Below are positions 45,260 through 55,073 of a DNA stretch of 64,000 nucleotides, piece after piece. Location: positions 16,001 through 80,000 of the forward strand of contig CAJHNH020006968.1 of the NCBI GenBank assembly GCA_905116865.2. Reading direction: 5' to 3'. This stretch comes from Candidula unifasciata. Its lineage: Eukaryota > Mollusca > Gastropoda > Stylommatophora > Geomitridae. The notes beneath the pieces are model-generated. The model made no database searches, was not told the origin of the DNA, and saw only the letters and a list, made by a program, of their open reading frames with translations. The translations under genes and the position numbers were made by a program. The stretch's first letter is position 1, and each line of letters begins with the position of its first letter.

Positions 45260-46774
45260 CTCGGAAATTAAAGTGCACCCGGCTTGTGTTCTTTAAAGAA
45301 CAACAAAGCACCAGGCAAAGACGAACTGCCAGCAGAACTTCTCAAAGTAGACCCCAACACAACTGCTTGCATTCTAGAACCATTGTTCAAGGATATTTAG
45401 GAAAAAGAAGTGTTGCCTGATGACTGGACTGAAGGAACAATAGTCCAAATTCCCCCCCAAAAAAGGAGGCTTAACAGATTGCAATAGTTGGAGAGGAATT
45501 ACTCTACTCTCAGTACCAAGCAAAATATTTTGTAAAATTATCATAATGCGGCTTGAAAAAGGAGTAGATAAATGCCTACGAGTAGAACAAGCAGGATTCA
45601 GAAAGGGCAGAGGAACAACTGAGCACATCTTCGCCATACATAACATTTTAGAACATTGCAACGAATGGCAGAGAAGTATATATATTAATTTTGTGGACTT
45701 TGAGAAAGCTTTTCACAGCGTCAATAGAGACGGTCTGTGGAAAATTTTACGACATTATGGAATTCCAGAAAAAATAGTCAACATAATTGCTCTCTTCTAT
45801 AAAGACTTTTCCTGCAGTATAAAAAATTACAATACATCTTTCCCAGTAAAGACGGGTGTAAGACAGAGATGTGTTATGTCATCTCTCCTCTTCAACCTTG
45901 TGATTGATTGGATACTAAAGAACACAGTAGACAGGACATTAAGAGGCATACGATGGACTCCATTCACCATGCTTGAGGACCTTGATTTTGCAGATGATTT
46001 GGCACTCCTATCACATAAACATGAACATATACAAGAGAAAAGTAACAGACTAAACTGCACAGCAGAAATGGTGGGACTGAGAATAAATACAAAGAAAACT
46101 AAGATCATGACAAACAGTCCAAACCAACAACCAGTGACCATAAGTAACCAATCACTTGAAAATGTAGAACATTTCATATATCTTGGCAGTGTGGTGTCCC
46201 TACTGGAAGGGACAGAGGAAGACACACAGTCACGTCTGAACAAAGCTAGAGCTGCTTTTGGAAGGATGAGGCAAATCTGGAAATCCAACAATTACTGCAG
46301 AGGAACGAAACTCCGACTCTACAAAAGCATCATTTTGCCAGTTCTTCTTTATTGAGCGGAATGCTGGAGAATGACCAAAAAGGATGCACACAAGCTGTCC
46401 ACCTTCCACCACACATGTGTACGTAGAATTATCAAAATTTTCTGGCCAGATACAATCTCAAACACTTAACTACTTCAAGCCACAAACCAAGAAACTTTAG
46501 ACAGTATGATTACCAAGAGAAGATGGAAATGGCTTGGACACGTTATGAGAATGACTTCTGATATACCTGCCAAAACAGCTCTCACATGGACACCAGAGGG
46601 AAAGAGAAAACAGGGGCGCCCAAAAACAACATGGAGACGAACGATGGAAAGTGACCTGAGTGCGGCATCTTTGACATGGAAAACTGCACTGAAGATTGAA
46701 CAGGACAGGAAAGCATGGAAAATCCTCTCTGAAGCCTCATGTGCCACTAGGCACAACGAGAACTGATGATGATG
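45260..46774 (+). mobile_element. RTE-like LINE, 5' truncated, with 11-bp target duplication
   Basis: Flanked by ACTTCTTGATT at 45249-45259 and 46775-46785. Encodes LKNNKAPGKDELPAELLKVD (start of RT), WRGITLLSVPSKIFCKI after a frameshift near a C run at about 45455, then an open stretch 45546-46355 with INFVDFEKAFHSVNRDGLWK (motif A), LDFADDLALLSHKHEHIQEK (FADD intact) and KTKIMTNSPN. After a stop come RRWKWLGHVMRMTSDIPAKT and GKRKQGRPKTTWRRTMES, ending TGATGATGATG. The RLRQGC-type motif reads VRQRC with Gly changed. No endonuclease, hence inactive. Confidence 0.9.
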
Positions 46775-46796
46775 ACTTCTTGATTGTTAATGGGTT

Positions 46797-47036
46797 GGGA
46801 AACGCAGTGGCGTAGCAGCTAGACTCTCACAAGTGGATCGGAACGTCGTGCGTTTAAGTCCTCATAAAGACATTTTTTTAAACGTGATCTTGGCTTCCCA
46901 GCTTTAAATGGGTACCAGGTAAAATTCATGGGAAGTATAGGCAACCGCCGGGGTGTTGACCACATCACCCATCAAGTGCCGACTAGTCTATAAAATATAG
47001 CTCTAGCCCTATATGCCTAGTAAACCTAAAGACTTG
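46797..47036 (+). mobile_element. SINE1 copy
   Basis: CAGTGGCGTAGCAGCTAGAC, CGTCGTGCGTTTAAGTCCTC and ATATAGCTCTAGCCCTATAT. It lies just beyond the LINE's right target duplication. Confidence 0.85.
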
Positions 47037-47159
47037 ATACAGGACAAGGCAGATGTGGTCAAGGCCTTTTGGGAAAAGCAACGGAATTAGTTGAGATATA
47101 AGATTATTATGGCCTGGAATGAGCTGCCTGGGTGTAACCAGAAGGTCTGGCCGGCTCGC

Positions 47160-47300
47160 TACACTCAGAGGAAAGGCAAGACGGACATATAACCAGATTG
47201 CGACCGATACCATCAGTATTGGAACTCTGCGCTGGCTGCTGAAAATGCGGACGGAGCATGTATGGGAGTGCCTCGAGTGCTGTGATGTCATTTCTTGACT
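47160..47300 (+). mobile_element. Unclassified element fragment (ECCDV motif)
   Basis: Encodes RTYNQIATDTISIGTLRWLL and EHVWECLECCDVIS. The reverse copy at 50932-51085 encodes VVNQMTRDATSMETIRWLLR and RTCPECCDVKS. Amino acids are kept more than bases, as if once coding. Confidence 0.5.
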
Positions 47301-47337
47301 CAACTAAGCCTGAAGGCGTGTAAAGGGGTTTATTTGT

Positions 47338-47645
47338 TAAGATGTTAGCAATACCTGGTATCCCAGGAATATCTGTTGGTAGGTTTATTGTTAACAGCCT
47401 GCGATATGCTGGCGATATTGTTTTGATCGCTGAAAATTAAATACGGCTGCAAGAAACGATGGATATAATTGTTACAGAAAGTCAAAACAAGGATCATAAT
47501 TTGAACAGCAGAAAAGAAAAACAGGTTTAATGGTAATAAAAAAGAAACTTGACCTTCCAAAATACAATATTAAAGGCAATGCAAGAAGCCTCAAGCAAAT
47601 TGATAGGCTAAAGTACTTGGGTACCCCGATAAGAGCAGGAAGAAG
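47338..47645 (+). mobile_element. LINE reverse transcriptase scrap
   Basis: LRYAGDIVLIAEN (from the YADD motif, Asp changed to Gly) is followed by QETMDIIVTESQNKG and NARSLKQIDRLKYLGTPIRA. Two stops. Confidence 0.7.
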
Positions 47646-47777
47646 ATTGGTTGGTTGGTTATTTGGTTAGTTTATTGGCTGGTTGGCTATCTAGTTGCTT
47701 AGTTGGTAATGAAAATAACCCATTAACACAAACCTAACTAGTCATGGCTATATACAATTTTTCTGTTCATCTTTCAG

Positions 47778-48098
47778 CATCGTCTGTGGCTTTCTTCCTG
47801 GGCAAAAAGATCTTAACTCCTGGAGGAAAGCCGACTTCATCGGAGACACTCAGTGAAACATCGCCAACCACTACCGTAGAAGTAATGGACAACGCGAAAC
47901 AAGACAGCGAACACCGGGGTGATAATAACAAACAAACTACTACGGCGGAGGATTCGAACCCGATAGATGAGAAGAGCCGGCAGAGCGTCGACACAAACAC
48001 TTCCTTCTCAAGGATGTCCAGACACAGCTCGGTTACAACGAGGGACGGTGACAGTGACAACGACCTCTCGTATATGGTGAAACGAGATAAAGATCACG
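47778..48098 (+). CDS. Secreted prohormone-like protein, exon 3
   Basis: Encodes residues 186-292 plus one base, 321 nt, phase 1 at both ends (a cassette-compatible exon). The acceptor is a long pyrimidine tract plus CAG; the donor is GTGAGT. Joined to exon 2 it completes SSVAFFLGKKILTPGG, placing Gly194-Lys195-Lys196 downstream of the RKKR site at 149-152, so cleavage and amidation would release a peptide of about 41 residues. The rest is acidic and rich in Ser, Thr, Asn and Asp (PTSSETLSETSPTTT and a DGDSDNDLS stretch), with Lys287-Arg288 near the end. At least one further exon lies beyond the window. Exon status is supported by open frame, splice sites and phase, not by homology. Confidence 0.7.
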
Positions 48099-48142
48099 GT
48101 GAGTTGCCACTTTCGTTGACGACTGATCATTTTGTCTTGTCT

Positions 48143-48321
48143 GTCATTCATCATCATCATCCATCCTCATCATCCATCATCATCATTCATCATCATCATC
48201 CATCATCATCATCCATCATCATCATCCATCATCATCATCCATCATCATCATCCATCATCATCATCCATCATCATCATCCATCATCATCATCCATCATCAT
48301 CACCCATCATCATCATCCATC

Positions 48322-48353
<32 letters not shown>

Positions 48354-48358
48354 CATTC
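48143..48358. repeat. 13-bp minisatellite (ATCATCATCATCC)n
   Basis: Starts 45 bp after the exon 3 donor. The period of 13 gives a 39-base frame repeat (His/Pro/Ser/Ile). It ends in pure CATCAT next to a LINE end, so it may derive from that LINE's tail. Confidence 0.9.
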
Positions 48359-48359
48359 G

Positions 48360-48600
48360 TGTACCGTTAGACATCACATAGTGCTCGCATTCGATTCTCC
48401 ACTTCGCTCTATTGCCTGCAACTCTCTCGATTTCTGACATGAAGTTCAGCTTAGCGTTTTTTGTTTCTCGTAATAATGTTTTTATGAGTGTTTCCTTTGC
48501 ACGCCATCTTTTTCTCAGACCATATGTGTCCCATTTTAGTTGTCTATTATTGCTTGCCTCTTTAACTAATTTATAAAGATCCCTTTTATATATCATTTGA
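48360..48600 (-). mobile_element. LINE 3' end with GATGAT tail
   Basis: In reverse: RDLYKLVKEASNNRQLKWDT, RWRAKETLIKTLLRETKNAK and ERVAGNRAKWRIECEHYV. NRAKWR resembles the DR..WR motif near the end of LINE proteins. The (GATGAT)n tail is the CATCAT run at the left. Confidence 0.6.
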
Positions 48601-48769
48601 AGCCCCACCCTGGTTTTGCCAGGGGCCGCAATATAGACAAGCCATAAATATGGCCAATTGTCTGAACGCAGTTTCTGGGACCTCTCCACGGCGATCCTTA
48701 TCCACATGGTGGCACTTTGTGTCATCGGGTGTTTATCGCTTGTGTGATGTTCTAGTGGGGTAGAAAGTC
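48600..48769 (-). repeat. Dispersed module (ACACAAAGTGCCACC), reverse copy
   Basis: AGCCCCACCCTGGTTTTGCC, CTGGGACCTCTCCACGGCG and GGTGGCACTTTGTGTCATCG mirror 41121-41275. Confidence 0.7.
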
Positions 48770-48849
48770 AAGACAGATCCCTTTTATGTCTTTTTCTTCT
48801 TGTCAACCGGGACAGAGGACGTTCAGCGTTCTGGACTGTATCCTCTTTC

Positions 48850-49016
48850 CTTCTTCCTCTCTTCTTCCTCCTCCTCCTCTATCTTCTTCTTCTTCTTCTT
48901 CTTCTTCTTCTTCTTCTTCTTCTTCTTCTTTTCTTCTTCTTCTTCTTCCTCTTCTTTTCTTCTTCTTCTTCTTCTTTTTCTTCTTTTTCTTCCTCCTCCT
49001 CCTCTTCTTCTTCTTC
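48850..49016. repeat. (CTT)n microsatellite with CCT blocks
   Basis: Nearly pure CTT over about 165 bases. Confidence 0.95.
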
Positions 49017-49017
49017 G

Positions 49018-49085
49018 CCGATACTTAAAAAAGGGCGGGTGGCAAATTCTGCGTGGTTTATTCCTAGGCTGTAATATTTGCGCCT
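49018..49085 (-). repeat. Module flanking CTT arrays, copy C
   Basis: ACTTAAAAAAGGGCGGGTGG and GGTTTATTCCTAGGCTGTAA, diverged from 29944 and 30207. Confidence 0.45.
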
Positions 49086-49162
49086 TTCATGCCAGCACAT
49101 CTGATTTCAGTTAACCCCTAATTTATCACATTTTTACGACCTTCTTGTTCAGGACAGCAGTT

Positions 49163-49840
49163 CTTGTTTTCCCCCTGAAAGACTTTGGCTGCTGACTGAA
49201 CCATCTTTTGTCCGTGGATTTCTCCCTGAAAGACTTTGACTGCTCACTGAACCATCTTTTGTCCGTGGATTTCCCCTTGAAAGACTTTGTCTGCTGACTG
49301 AACCATCTTTTGTCTGTGGATTTCTCCCTGAAAGACTTTGACTGCTCACTGGACCATCTTTTGTCCATGGATTTCTCCCTGAAAGACTTTGACTGCTCAC
49401 TGAACCATCTTTTGTCCGTGGATTTCTCCCTGAAAGACTTTGACTGCTCACTGAACCATCTTTTGTCCATGGATTTCTCCCTGAAAGACTGGCTGCTGAC
49501 TGAACCATCTTTTGTCCATGGATTTCTCCCTGAAAGACTTTGACTGCTCACTGAACCATCTTTTGTCTGTGGATTTCCCCTTGAAAGACTTTGACTGCTC
49601 ACTGAACCATGTTTTGTCCGTGGATTTCTCCCTGAAAGACTGGCTGCTGACTGAACCATCTTTTGTCTGTAGATTTCTCCTTGAAAGACTTTGGCTGCTC
49701 ACTGAACCATCTTTTGTCTGTACATTTCTCCTTGAAAGACTTTGACTGCTCACTGAACCATGTTTTGTCTGTACATTTCTCCTTGAAAGACTTTGACTGC
49801 TCACTGAACCTTCTTTTGTCCGTGGATTTCTCCCTCAGAA
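49163..49840. repeat. 51-bp minisatellite, about 13 units
   Basis: Unit GACTTTGACTGCTCACTGAA, CCATCTTTTGTCCGTGGATT and TCTCCCTGAAA. Variants lack TTTGA (GACTGGCTGCTGACTG), shifting the frame. Open frames occur on both strands since 51 is divisible by 3. Confidence 0.95.
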
Positions 49841-50109
49841 TCACTTATATTTAATGTGTGAGTGATTTCTTAGTTTCTTGATTGTTCTAGAACTATCTTT
49901 ACCCGCTAACCCAATTTCTGGAGAAAATGTAAAAATACAGATTAGCACTCTTTCAATGATAGAAATAAAGTTATTTGCAAATACTGAACACGAGGTTGCA
50001 GATAGATGTTGTTGAGCCTTTTTGGTTTTACATGCTGCAGTTTGCCACTTAATTAACTTTGCACTGTCGACACTCATACGGTTGTTAAAATCTGCGCAAA
50101 GCGGTCTGC
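49841..50109. other. No gene recognised
   Basis: Nothing identified. Confidence 0.4.
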
Positions 50110-50330
50110 TGACATACTGCTTATAGTTGAAGCTGAAAAAAGAAAATTGTCTTGGATAGCGGGTTGACGGATGATCGGTTTCCGGTACTGTAGATTCTCA
50201 GGATATCAGTGACTCCTTCAATCCACATTATTTTTGATCGTCCCCTACCTCTTGCTGCTTCTATTTTCGTGTTGTACACTCTCCTTGCTGGCATCATTGG
50301 ATTCATTCTCATTGAATAAACACTCATATA
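50110..50330 (-). mobile_element. LINE C-terminal scrap
   Basis: In reverse: MRMNPMMPARRVYNTKIEAA and RGRGRSKIMWIEGVTDILR, the RM...GR(P/S)K signature of LINE termini. Confidence 0.65.
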
Positions 50331-50575
50331 AATTAGGTATGAGCCAAACAGCTCTCTGCCAGTGCCTTCGTGCTGAACAGACTCCAGAACTTGTTCTGCA
50401 AGACTGTCATCTCCTGGCGGAGCTGCGGAGCAACATATGGCAAACACCCAGTAGAACTGTCAATTAAGCTTTGGGGAAACCTAAGAGACCTTGAAAAAAC
50501 ATCCCAGTTTATGGCCCACAGTGGATTATGCGCATGACCAGAGATTGCCGAAGAAGAAGAAGATTCTCATTAAAT
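50331..50575 (+). mobile_element. LINE 3' end with (GAA)n tail
   Basis: CQCLRAEQTPELVLQDCHLL and AELRSNIWQTPSRTVN, with a stop and frameshift, then ALGKPKRP, ending GCCGAAGAAGAAGAAG. Same family as 26141-26358 (zinc knuckle C-C-H-C, with His changed to Leu here). Confidence 0.75.
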
Positions 50576-50931
50576 GGCCAAACAATTTCCGTCTGCGTTT
50601 TTCACTGAATTAAATTATAGTCGTTGTTGCAACAGTTCTTATAATTTCTTCGTTAATTTTTAATGTGTAACGTAAATATGTGATATACCTGAGGCTCCTG
50701 TCACAGGTTATGAATCCAGGTAAGAGATGACAGTGACCTGTGTTAAAGAGAAAGAATTATTATGGTTGGCTGACGTCATACTGGCTCCACGCGTTTCACT
50801 CTGTCATTTGCTCAAATGCTAACTGCTGCTGTTGTTTTAGGAGTACATTACAGAACACAGAAATAGATTTATGTGGGAAAAACAAACTCAAATCAGTTAA
50901 TCTGTATTCACTGGGTAAAGATTTCACATCA
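50576..50931. other. No gene recognised
   Basis: Possibly the extension of the following unclassified element. Not resolved. Confidence 0.35.
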
Positions 50932-51084
50932 CAGCATTCGGGACAAGTCCGTATCAGCTCCTTCTCCCTCCTCAGCAGCCAGCGAATAGTCTCCATACTG
51001 GTGGCATCTCTTGTCATCTGGTTAACTACTCGTCTTGCCTTTTGGCTCAGTCTCCAGCTGAGCCCAAAACCAGCGGACACACTC
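50932..51084 (-). mobile_element. Unclassified element fragment (ECCDV motif), reverse copy
   Basis: See 47160-47300. It adjoins a SINE1 tail in + orientation. Confidence 0.5.
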
Positions 51085-51178
51085 CCTGCTAAAATGTGCC
51101 GATTAGTCTATAAAATATAGGTCTAACCCTATATGCCCAATACGCCTGAAGGCATGGAAAAGGGTCCTTTACTTTACT
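51085..51178 (+). mobile_element. SINE1 tail fragment
   Basis: TGCCGATTAGTCTATAAAAT, TAGGTCTAACCCTATATGCC and GGCATGGAAAAGGGTCCTTT. The head is absent. Confidence 0.8.
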
Positions 51179-51640
51179 TATTATTATCATTTATTTTATT
51201 TATTGCGCATTTAAACAAGGTTTAAGTCTTGTTTTAGCGCCCCAGAAATTTATAAGATTTCTTGGTGGTGGCGTGTGTGATGTCGTAAGTCCTCCGAACA
51301 ACCGTCATGATCAAAGTAAACCCAGTTTTATCTCGTCTCGCTTTTTATCAGCCGTCTCTAGGTCCTGCTCTGTTGCTCCTATGTGAAGGTCACCTTCAGA
51401 CACCAATCCGGCACAAACAGACTTATCTATGTCCCAAGTTGCACTGCTTTCACACACGACTATTTACATTGTTGGGCCCATTTATCTACCACCTTACATA
51501 CGTCTGGTTGCTGCCAGGTTCTTGCCCGGTCTGTACCTGCACGAGTTTGAATGGCTGAAACGTCGGCCTGGAATATATTCAGGCCTGAAACATAAGTTTC
51601 TCTCTGGCCAAAATGTGTGACGTCATTATAAATGTAAAGT
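51179..51640. other. No gene recognised
   Basis: No supported exon. Confidence 0.4.
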
Positions 51641-51841
51641 AACAGTAAAGGACCTTTTTCTCAGGCTTTCAAGCGCATTGGGCGTATAGGGCTAGACCTA
51701 TATTTTATATATCAACTAGCTGTACCCAGGCACGCGTTGCTGTGGCATAGTTTGGCTAAATGGAAATAAAAGAAAATAGAAATCGCACGTGTCTAATACA
51801 ATCATTGTCTGCTCAGATATAGAGATAGTCTTTGATCCCCA

Positions 51842-51945
51842 CTATTTTAGTCCGGGGTAAAAAAAAATTAACTACTGCGGATTCGAAGCCAGGTCTCCCG
51901 CACAAAAACCCAGTGTTCTAACCATTCGACCAAGCAGCCACTTAA
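51842..51945 (-). mobile_element. SINE3-type tRNA head
   Basis: In reverse: TGGTCGAATGGTTAGAACAC (A-box region) and GACCTGGCTTCGAATCCGCA (B-box region). Confidence 0.6.
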
Positions 51946-52169
51946 TCGGATAAAGGAAAAGAGAACTTAACAATTAGAGATGTGTGTCCCTACTTCTGTG
52001 TCCTGATTAAAACACAATTCAAAACCGCAGGCAATTGTTTTCTTGTAGACAGATACACCAGATATATTAATGAAACGGCACAACAATAGAAATCGCACGT
52101 GTCTAACACGGTTAATGAAGTTAATGTCGCAGTCAATGTCTGCGCCGACGTCGAGATAGTCCTTGATTT

Positions 52170-52185
52170 CCCCCCCCCCCCCCCC

Positions 52186-52276
<91 letters not shown>
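52170..52276. repeat. Poly(C) tract of about 107 bases
   Basis: Pure C except for two A. Exceptional length. The exact length in the assembly is doubtful. Confidence 0.85.
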
Positions 52277-52971
52277 ATCGAAGGTTGTTTGAAAAAAAAC
52301 ACAGAAAATAGAAATCGTGTTTAATATGGTTATTGTGGCAAATATAGAGATAGTCTTGTTTGCTGTACCTAGACCTACTCTATGTATAAGAGAAGTCGTT
52401 GGCTGCACGTAACTCGCCGGCGAATGGCGGAAGCCTTGCGTTCTGACTACTGCGGCGCATGCGCAATTACTAACGTGGCTATAATTAGAAATCACTAAAG
52501 TTATAAATATTAGTTGCGTATATTATTACATAAATTGTGGTCACCTATCTCTAACAGTGACAGGTTGAATTTCAAACCACGACAGTTCAAAATCCGGTAT
52601 CACAACAAACATATCCTGAAAATTTCAGCTAAATCGGTTCAGTAGTTTCCGAGTCTATAAGGGTGAAACAAACACACAAACATTGATTTTTATATATATA
52701 GATCGGCACTTGGTGGGTGATATGGTCAAAATGATGCCGACCGACTTAACGTCCCAGGACTGTTCCTGGTACCCATTCAAGCGTGGGTAGACTCGAAAGT
52801 CGAGGTCATATTTTTTTTAAAACGTACGGCTCCTTTCGCTTTAAACGCACGACTTTCGATTCTGTGGCTAGCCGCCACAAAACGACATCTCCTATATTAG
52901 ATGACGTTACTCATATCTGTCAGTCTGTCCTCTTGCGTGTCTCCTATGTTTATAAATAATGTTCGTTAGAT

Positions 52972-53112
<141 letters not shown>

Positions 53113-53171
53113 ATATCTATCGTTATATTTATCTGTCAATCTACCTGTCTATTTGTCTGTCGGTCTTATTA

Positions 53172-53384
53172 TGGGAGTCGCCGTGGCGTAGCGGCTAGCG
53201 TATGGATCGGAAGGTCGTGGGTTCGCTCCCTGGCGCTTACCGGGTGCAGTCCCGGGAAGTAAGGGCGGCCGGCGTGATGCTGACCACATCACCCATATTG
53301 TGCCAATTGGTCTATTAAAAATATACAAATCTAGCCCTACATGCCATTCACGCCTAAAGACGTGGAAAGGGGACCGTCACTTAA
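53172..53384 (+). mobile_element. SINE1 copy with good promoter boxes
   Basis: CCGTGGCGTAGCGGCTAGCG (A-box region) and GGTCGTGGGTTCGCTCCCTG (B-box region), body ATGCTGACCACATCACCCAT, tail ACGTGGAAAGGGGACCGTCA. Confidence 0.9.
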
Positions 53385-53577
53385 CATCTTTTTTTTTTTT
53401 AACTTACCGTAATTATGTTTGTCGGTCTGTCTGCTTCTCTTTACCGCTTGTCTGCTCTAAGTAGACTGTTATTTCTTCCACTAGTTAACAATTAGTCCTT
53501 TCATTTGCTCTAGCTACCATTTTTTTTTTACTGAGCTAATTGCAAAACCATCTTGCGCTTGTTACCGTTATTTCATG
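53385..53577. other. No gene recognised
   Basis: Unique spacer with two T runs. Confidence 0.35.
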
Positions 53578-53905
53578 CGATACACGGGGCTACTGGTCTA
53601 GAAGCACGGTACTACAGGTTCCGGGTTCAATCCCCGGTAGGAGCTGCGGTTTTTTTTTCACGTGGACTTCGACTTCTAGTAATTTCTCCTGGTCTCTGGG
53701 TAGTGAGATCGGACGCACGTGTGCATTGTTGCGCAAAGTAACTACTAAAAGTATTTCAGGATCCTCGCCGGTGCTACAGAGCCTGTGCACTGTGCTGAAC
53801 TTCTTCGGACTCAGGCTTGAGTTCGAAGAAGAAAGGAGCACTTATGGGTTACACCCGTGTACCACAATGTTGATCCGTTGTTCAAACCTAACAAAAAACC
53901 TTTTG
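53578..53905 (+). mobile_element. SINE3 copy, near full length
   Basis: Head ACTGGTCTAGAAGCACGGTA and GTTCCGGGTTCAATCCCCGG (B box), then TTTCACGTGGACTTCGACTT, AGGATCCTCGCCGGTGCTAC and TGTTGATCCGTTGTTCAAAC. Confidence 0.85.
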
Positions 53906-54000
53906 CGATGCGAGCGCAGTGGTTTATTGCGTTAGTTAAAATTACTGAAGTCAGCCGATTACAGAACCGACACCATAACGCACTGCAATTTCGCAGAAGT

Positions 54001-54345
54001 GTTCTTCTTCTTCTTTTTCGCTTTCACCGGTTGTAAACTCCGACGGTCGGCTTTGTGGCTAAGTCGATGCGAACGCTTCGTAATGCCGGGATGCCGGGTT
54101 CTGCATTGCAGGCCACGCGCCTTGCGTTGGTTTCGACAGTGGTATAAAGAAAGCCGACCTTCCAGAAAGCAATGGCAAACTACTGGACGTAAATTTGTCT
54201 AGAAAAACCACACAACAGCCAGGGGCTGTAAGGGTTGGTTCTGCAACGTCATGTAAAGGATTCGCAACTAACCAACCAAACTCCGACGAAAAGTTCTAGT
54301 TGTTCATCCACTCATGGATTTCGGTTTTGCTCCTTCTTCTCCTTC
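54001..54345 (+). mobile_element. REP4 copy split by SINE2
   Basis: Left part CTTCTTCTTCTTTTTCGCTT and CCGGTTGTAAACTCCGACG; right part resumes at AAACTCCGACGAAAAGTTCT. Confidence 0.8.
54046..54277 (+). mobile_element. SINE2 copy with 11-bp target duplication
   Basis: AAACTCCGACG at 54035-54045 and again at 54278-54288. In between are TGTGGCTAAGTCGATGCGAA, GGATGCCGGGTTCTGCATTG (B box damaged), GCAATGGCAAACTACTGGAC and GCAACGTCATGTAAAGGATT, ending CTAACCAACC. Confidence 0.9.
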
Positions 54346-54560
54346 GTCTTTTGTTTCATGGCGTTAACTGGCTGTAAACCCCGGTGGAAAGTTCTGGTTA
54401 TTCGTCCATTTTTAGTCTTGCTCCAGAAGTTATGTGTGCTTATCAGTTTTACAGTCTGACTTATTTGTAATCAGACAGTTGGTTTCTCGCCTCTCAGACA
54501 GTGCACTCCGAGTTCGAAGGAAACACCCCTAGGTAGTCGACTTTTACGACACACGTTATG
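54335..54560 (+). mobile_element. REP4 copy
   Basis: CTTCTTCTCCTTCGTCTTTT, GGCGTTAACTGGCTGTAAAC, GAAAGTTCTGGTTATTCGTC and CCTAGGTAGTCGACTTTTAC. Confidence 0.75.
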
Positions 54561-54639
54561 GGGGAGGATGGGAGTGGGAGGGGCCACTGGTCTGCTCCCC
54601 CCTCCCCCTTAGCCCTATAAAAAAGAAACGTAAATTGAC

Positions 54640-54790
54640 ACGGCGAGGTGTTTTTCCAGAACTTGAGTTTTGCGTGCACATTTATTTTACGGATATGGCT
54701 TAATTGTATGCGGACTATTGGTTTCTCTCAGGCAGATGCACTCCGACTTTAAAGAAAATTCCCATCAGCGTTCAGTCGAGTTCCAGTTCC
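54640..54790 (+). mobile_element. REP4 fragment
   Basis: CCAGAACTTGAGTTTTGCGT, GCACATTTATTTTACGGATA and GCAGATGCACTCCGACTTTA. The 5' part is missing. Confidence 0.65.
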
Positions 54791-54799
54791 CGTGCTGCC

Positions 54800-55015
54800 A
54801 TACCAGGTTAAAGTCTAAAGGATCTACTTGATTGCCGCGGGTTTGATCCCACGTGGCTCGGTTTCTCTCCGCAGAACGGTCAGCCCCCTGACGAATGGTC
54901 GCACACAACACGAGTTTTGTAGCTTCTGTTACTATCCCCATGGGTGTCTGCTATGATTGCACGTGTGAACCCAACGACACAGCGGTGATACGACCCAACG
55001 ACCTTCAAAGCGTAA
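54800..55015 (+). mobile_element. Possible tRNA-derived SINE of a fourth type
   Basis: TTGATTGCCGCGGGTTTGATCC has a B-box-like GGTTTGATCC. It is followed by GGTTTCTCTCCGCAGAACGG and later AACCCAACGACACAGCGG. Only one copy here, so tentative. Confidence 0.3.
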
Positions 55016-55073
55016 GGCAAAAGCTATTGTATTTTTTAGGGTTACACACATTATTTTTTTTTTTTTTTTAACG

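Larger units (their letters stand above)
51713..52700. mobile_element. Insertion with TATATA ends, three internal repeats and poly(C)
   Basis: Begins ACTAGCTGTACCCAGGCACG and ends CAGCTAAATCGGTTCAGTAG ... CATTGATTTTTATATATATA. Both ends recall a common class of invertebrate non-autonomous repeats, though I cannot name the family. AATAGAAATCGCACGTGTCT recurs at 51777 and 52085, and diverged at about 52308, each followed by GATAGTC about 35-65 bp later. It also contains a reverse SINE3-type tRNA head at 51842-51945. Confidence 0.6.
51641..52885 (-). mobile_element. SINE1 copy split by a 1-kb insertion
   Basis: Left part AGTAAAGGACCTTTTTC to GACCTATATTTTATA (51641-51712). Right part TCGGCACTTGGTGGGTGATA to GTGGCTAGCCGCCA (52702-52885). 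TTTTATA occurs at both edges of the insert. Confidence 0.8.

Noticed and set aside
49126..49804. Ser-Gly-Arg-Asn repeat proteins on the minus strand
   Set aside because: 51-bp minisatellite open in several frames on both strands.
52099..52311. Poly-Pro or poly-Gly protein
   Set aside because: Translation of the poly(C) tract.
53172..53240. Functional tRNA gene
   Set aside because: A and B boxes are present, but the sequence continues into the SINE1 body, recurs many times, and does not form a clean cloverleaf by eye.
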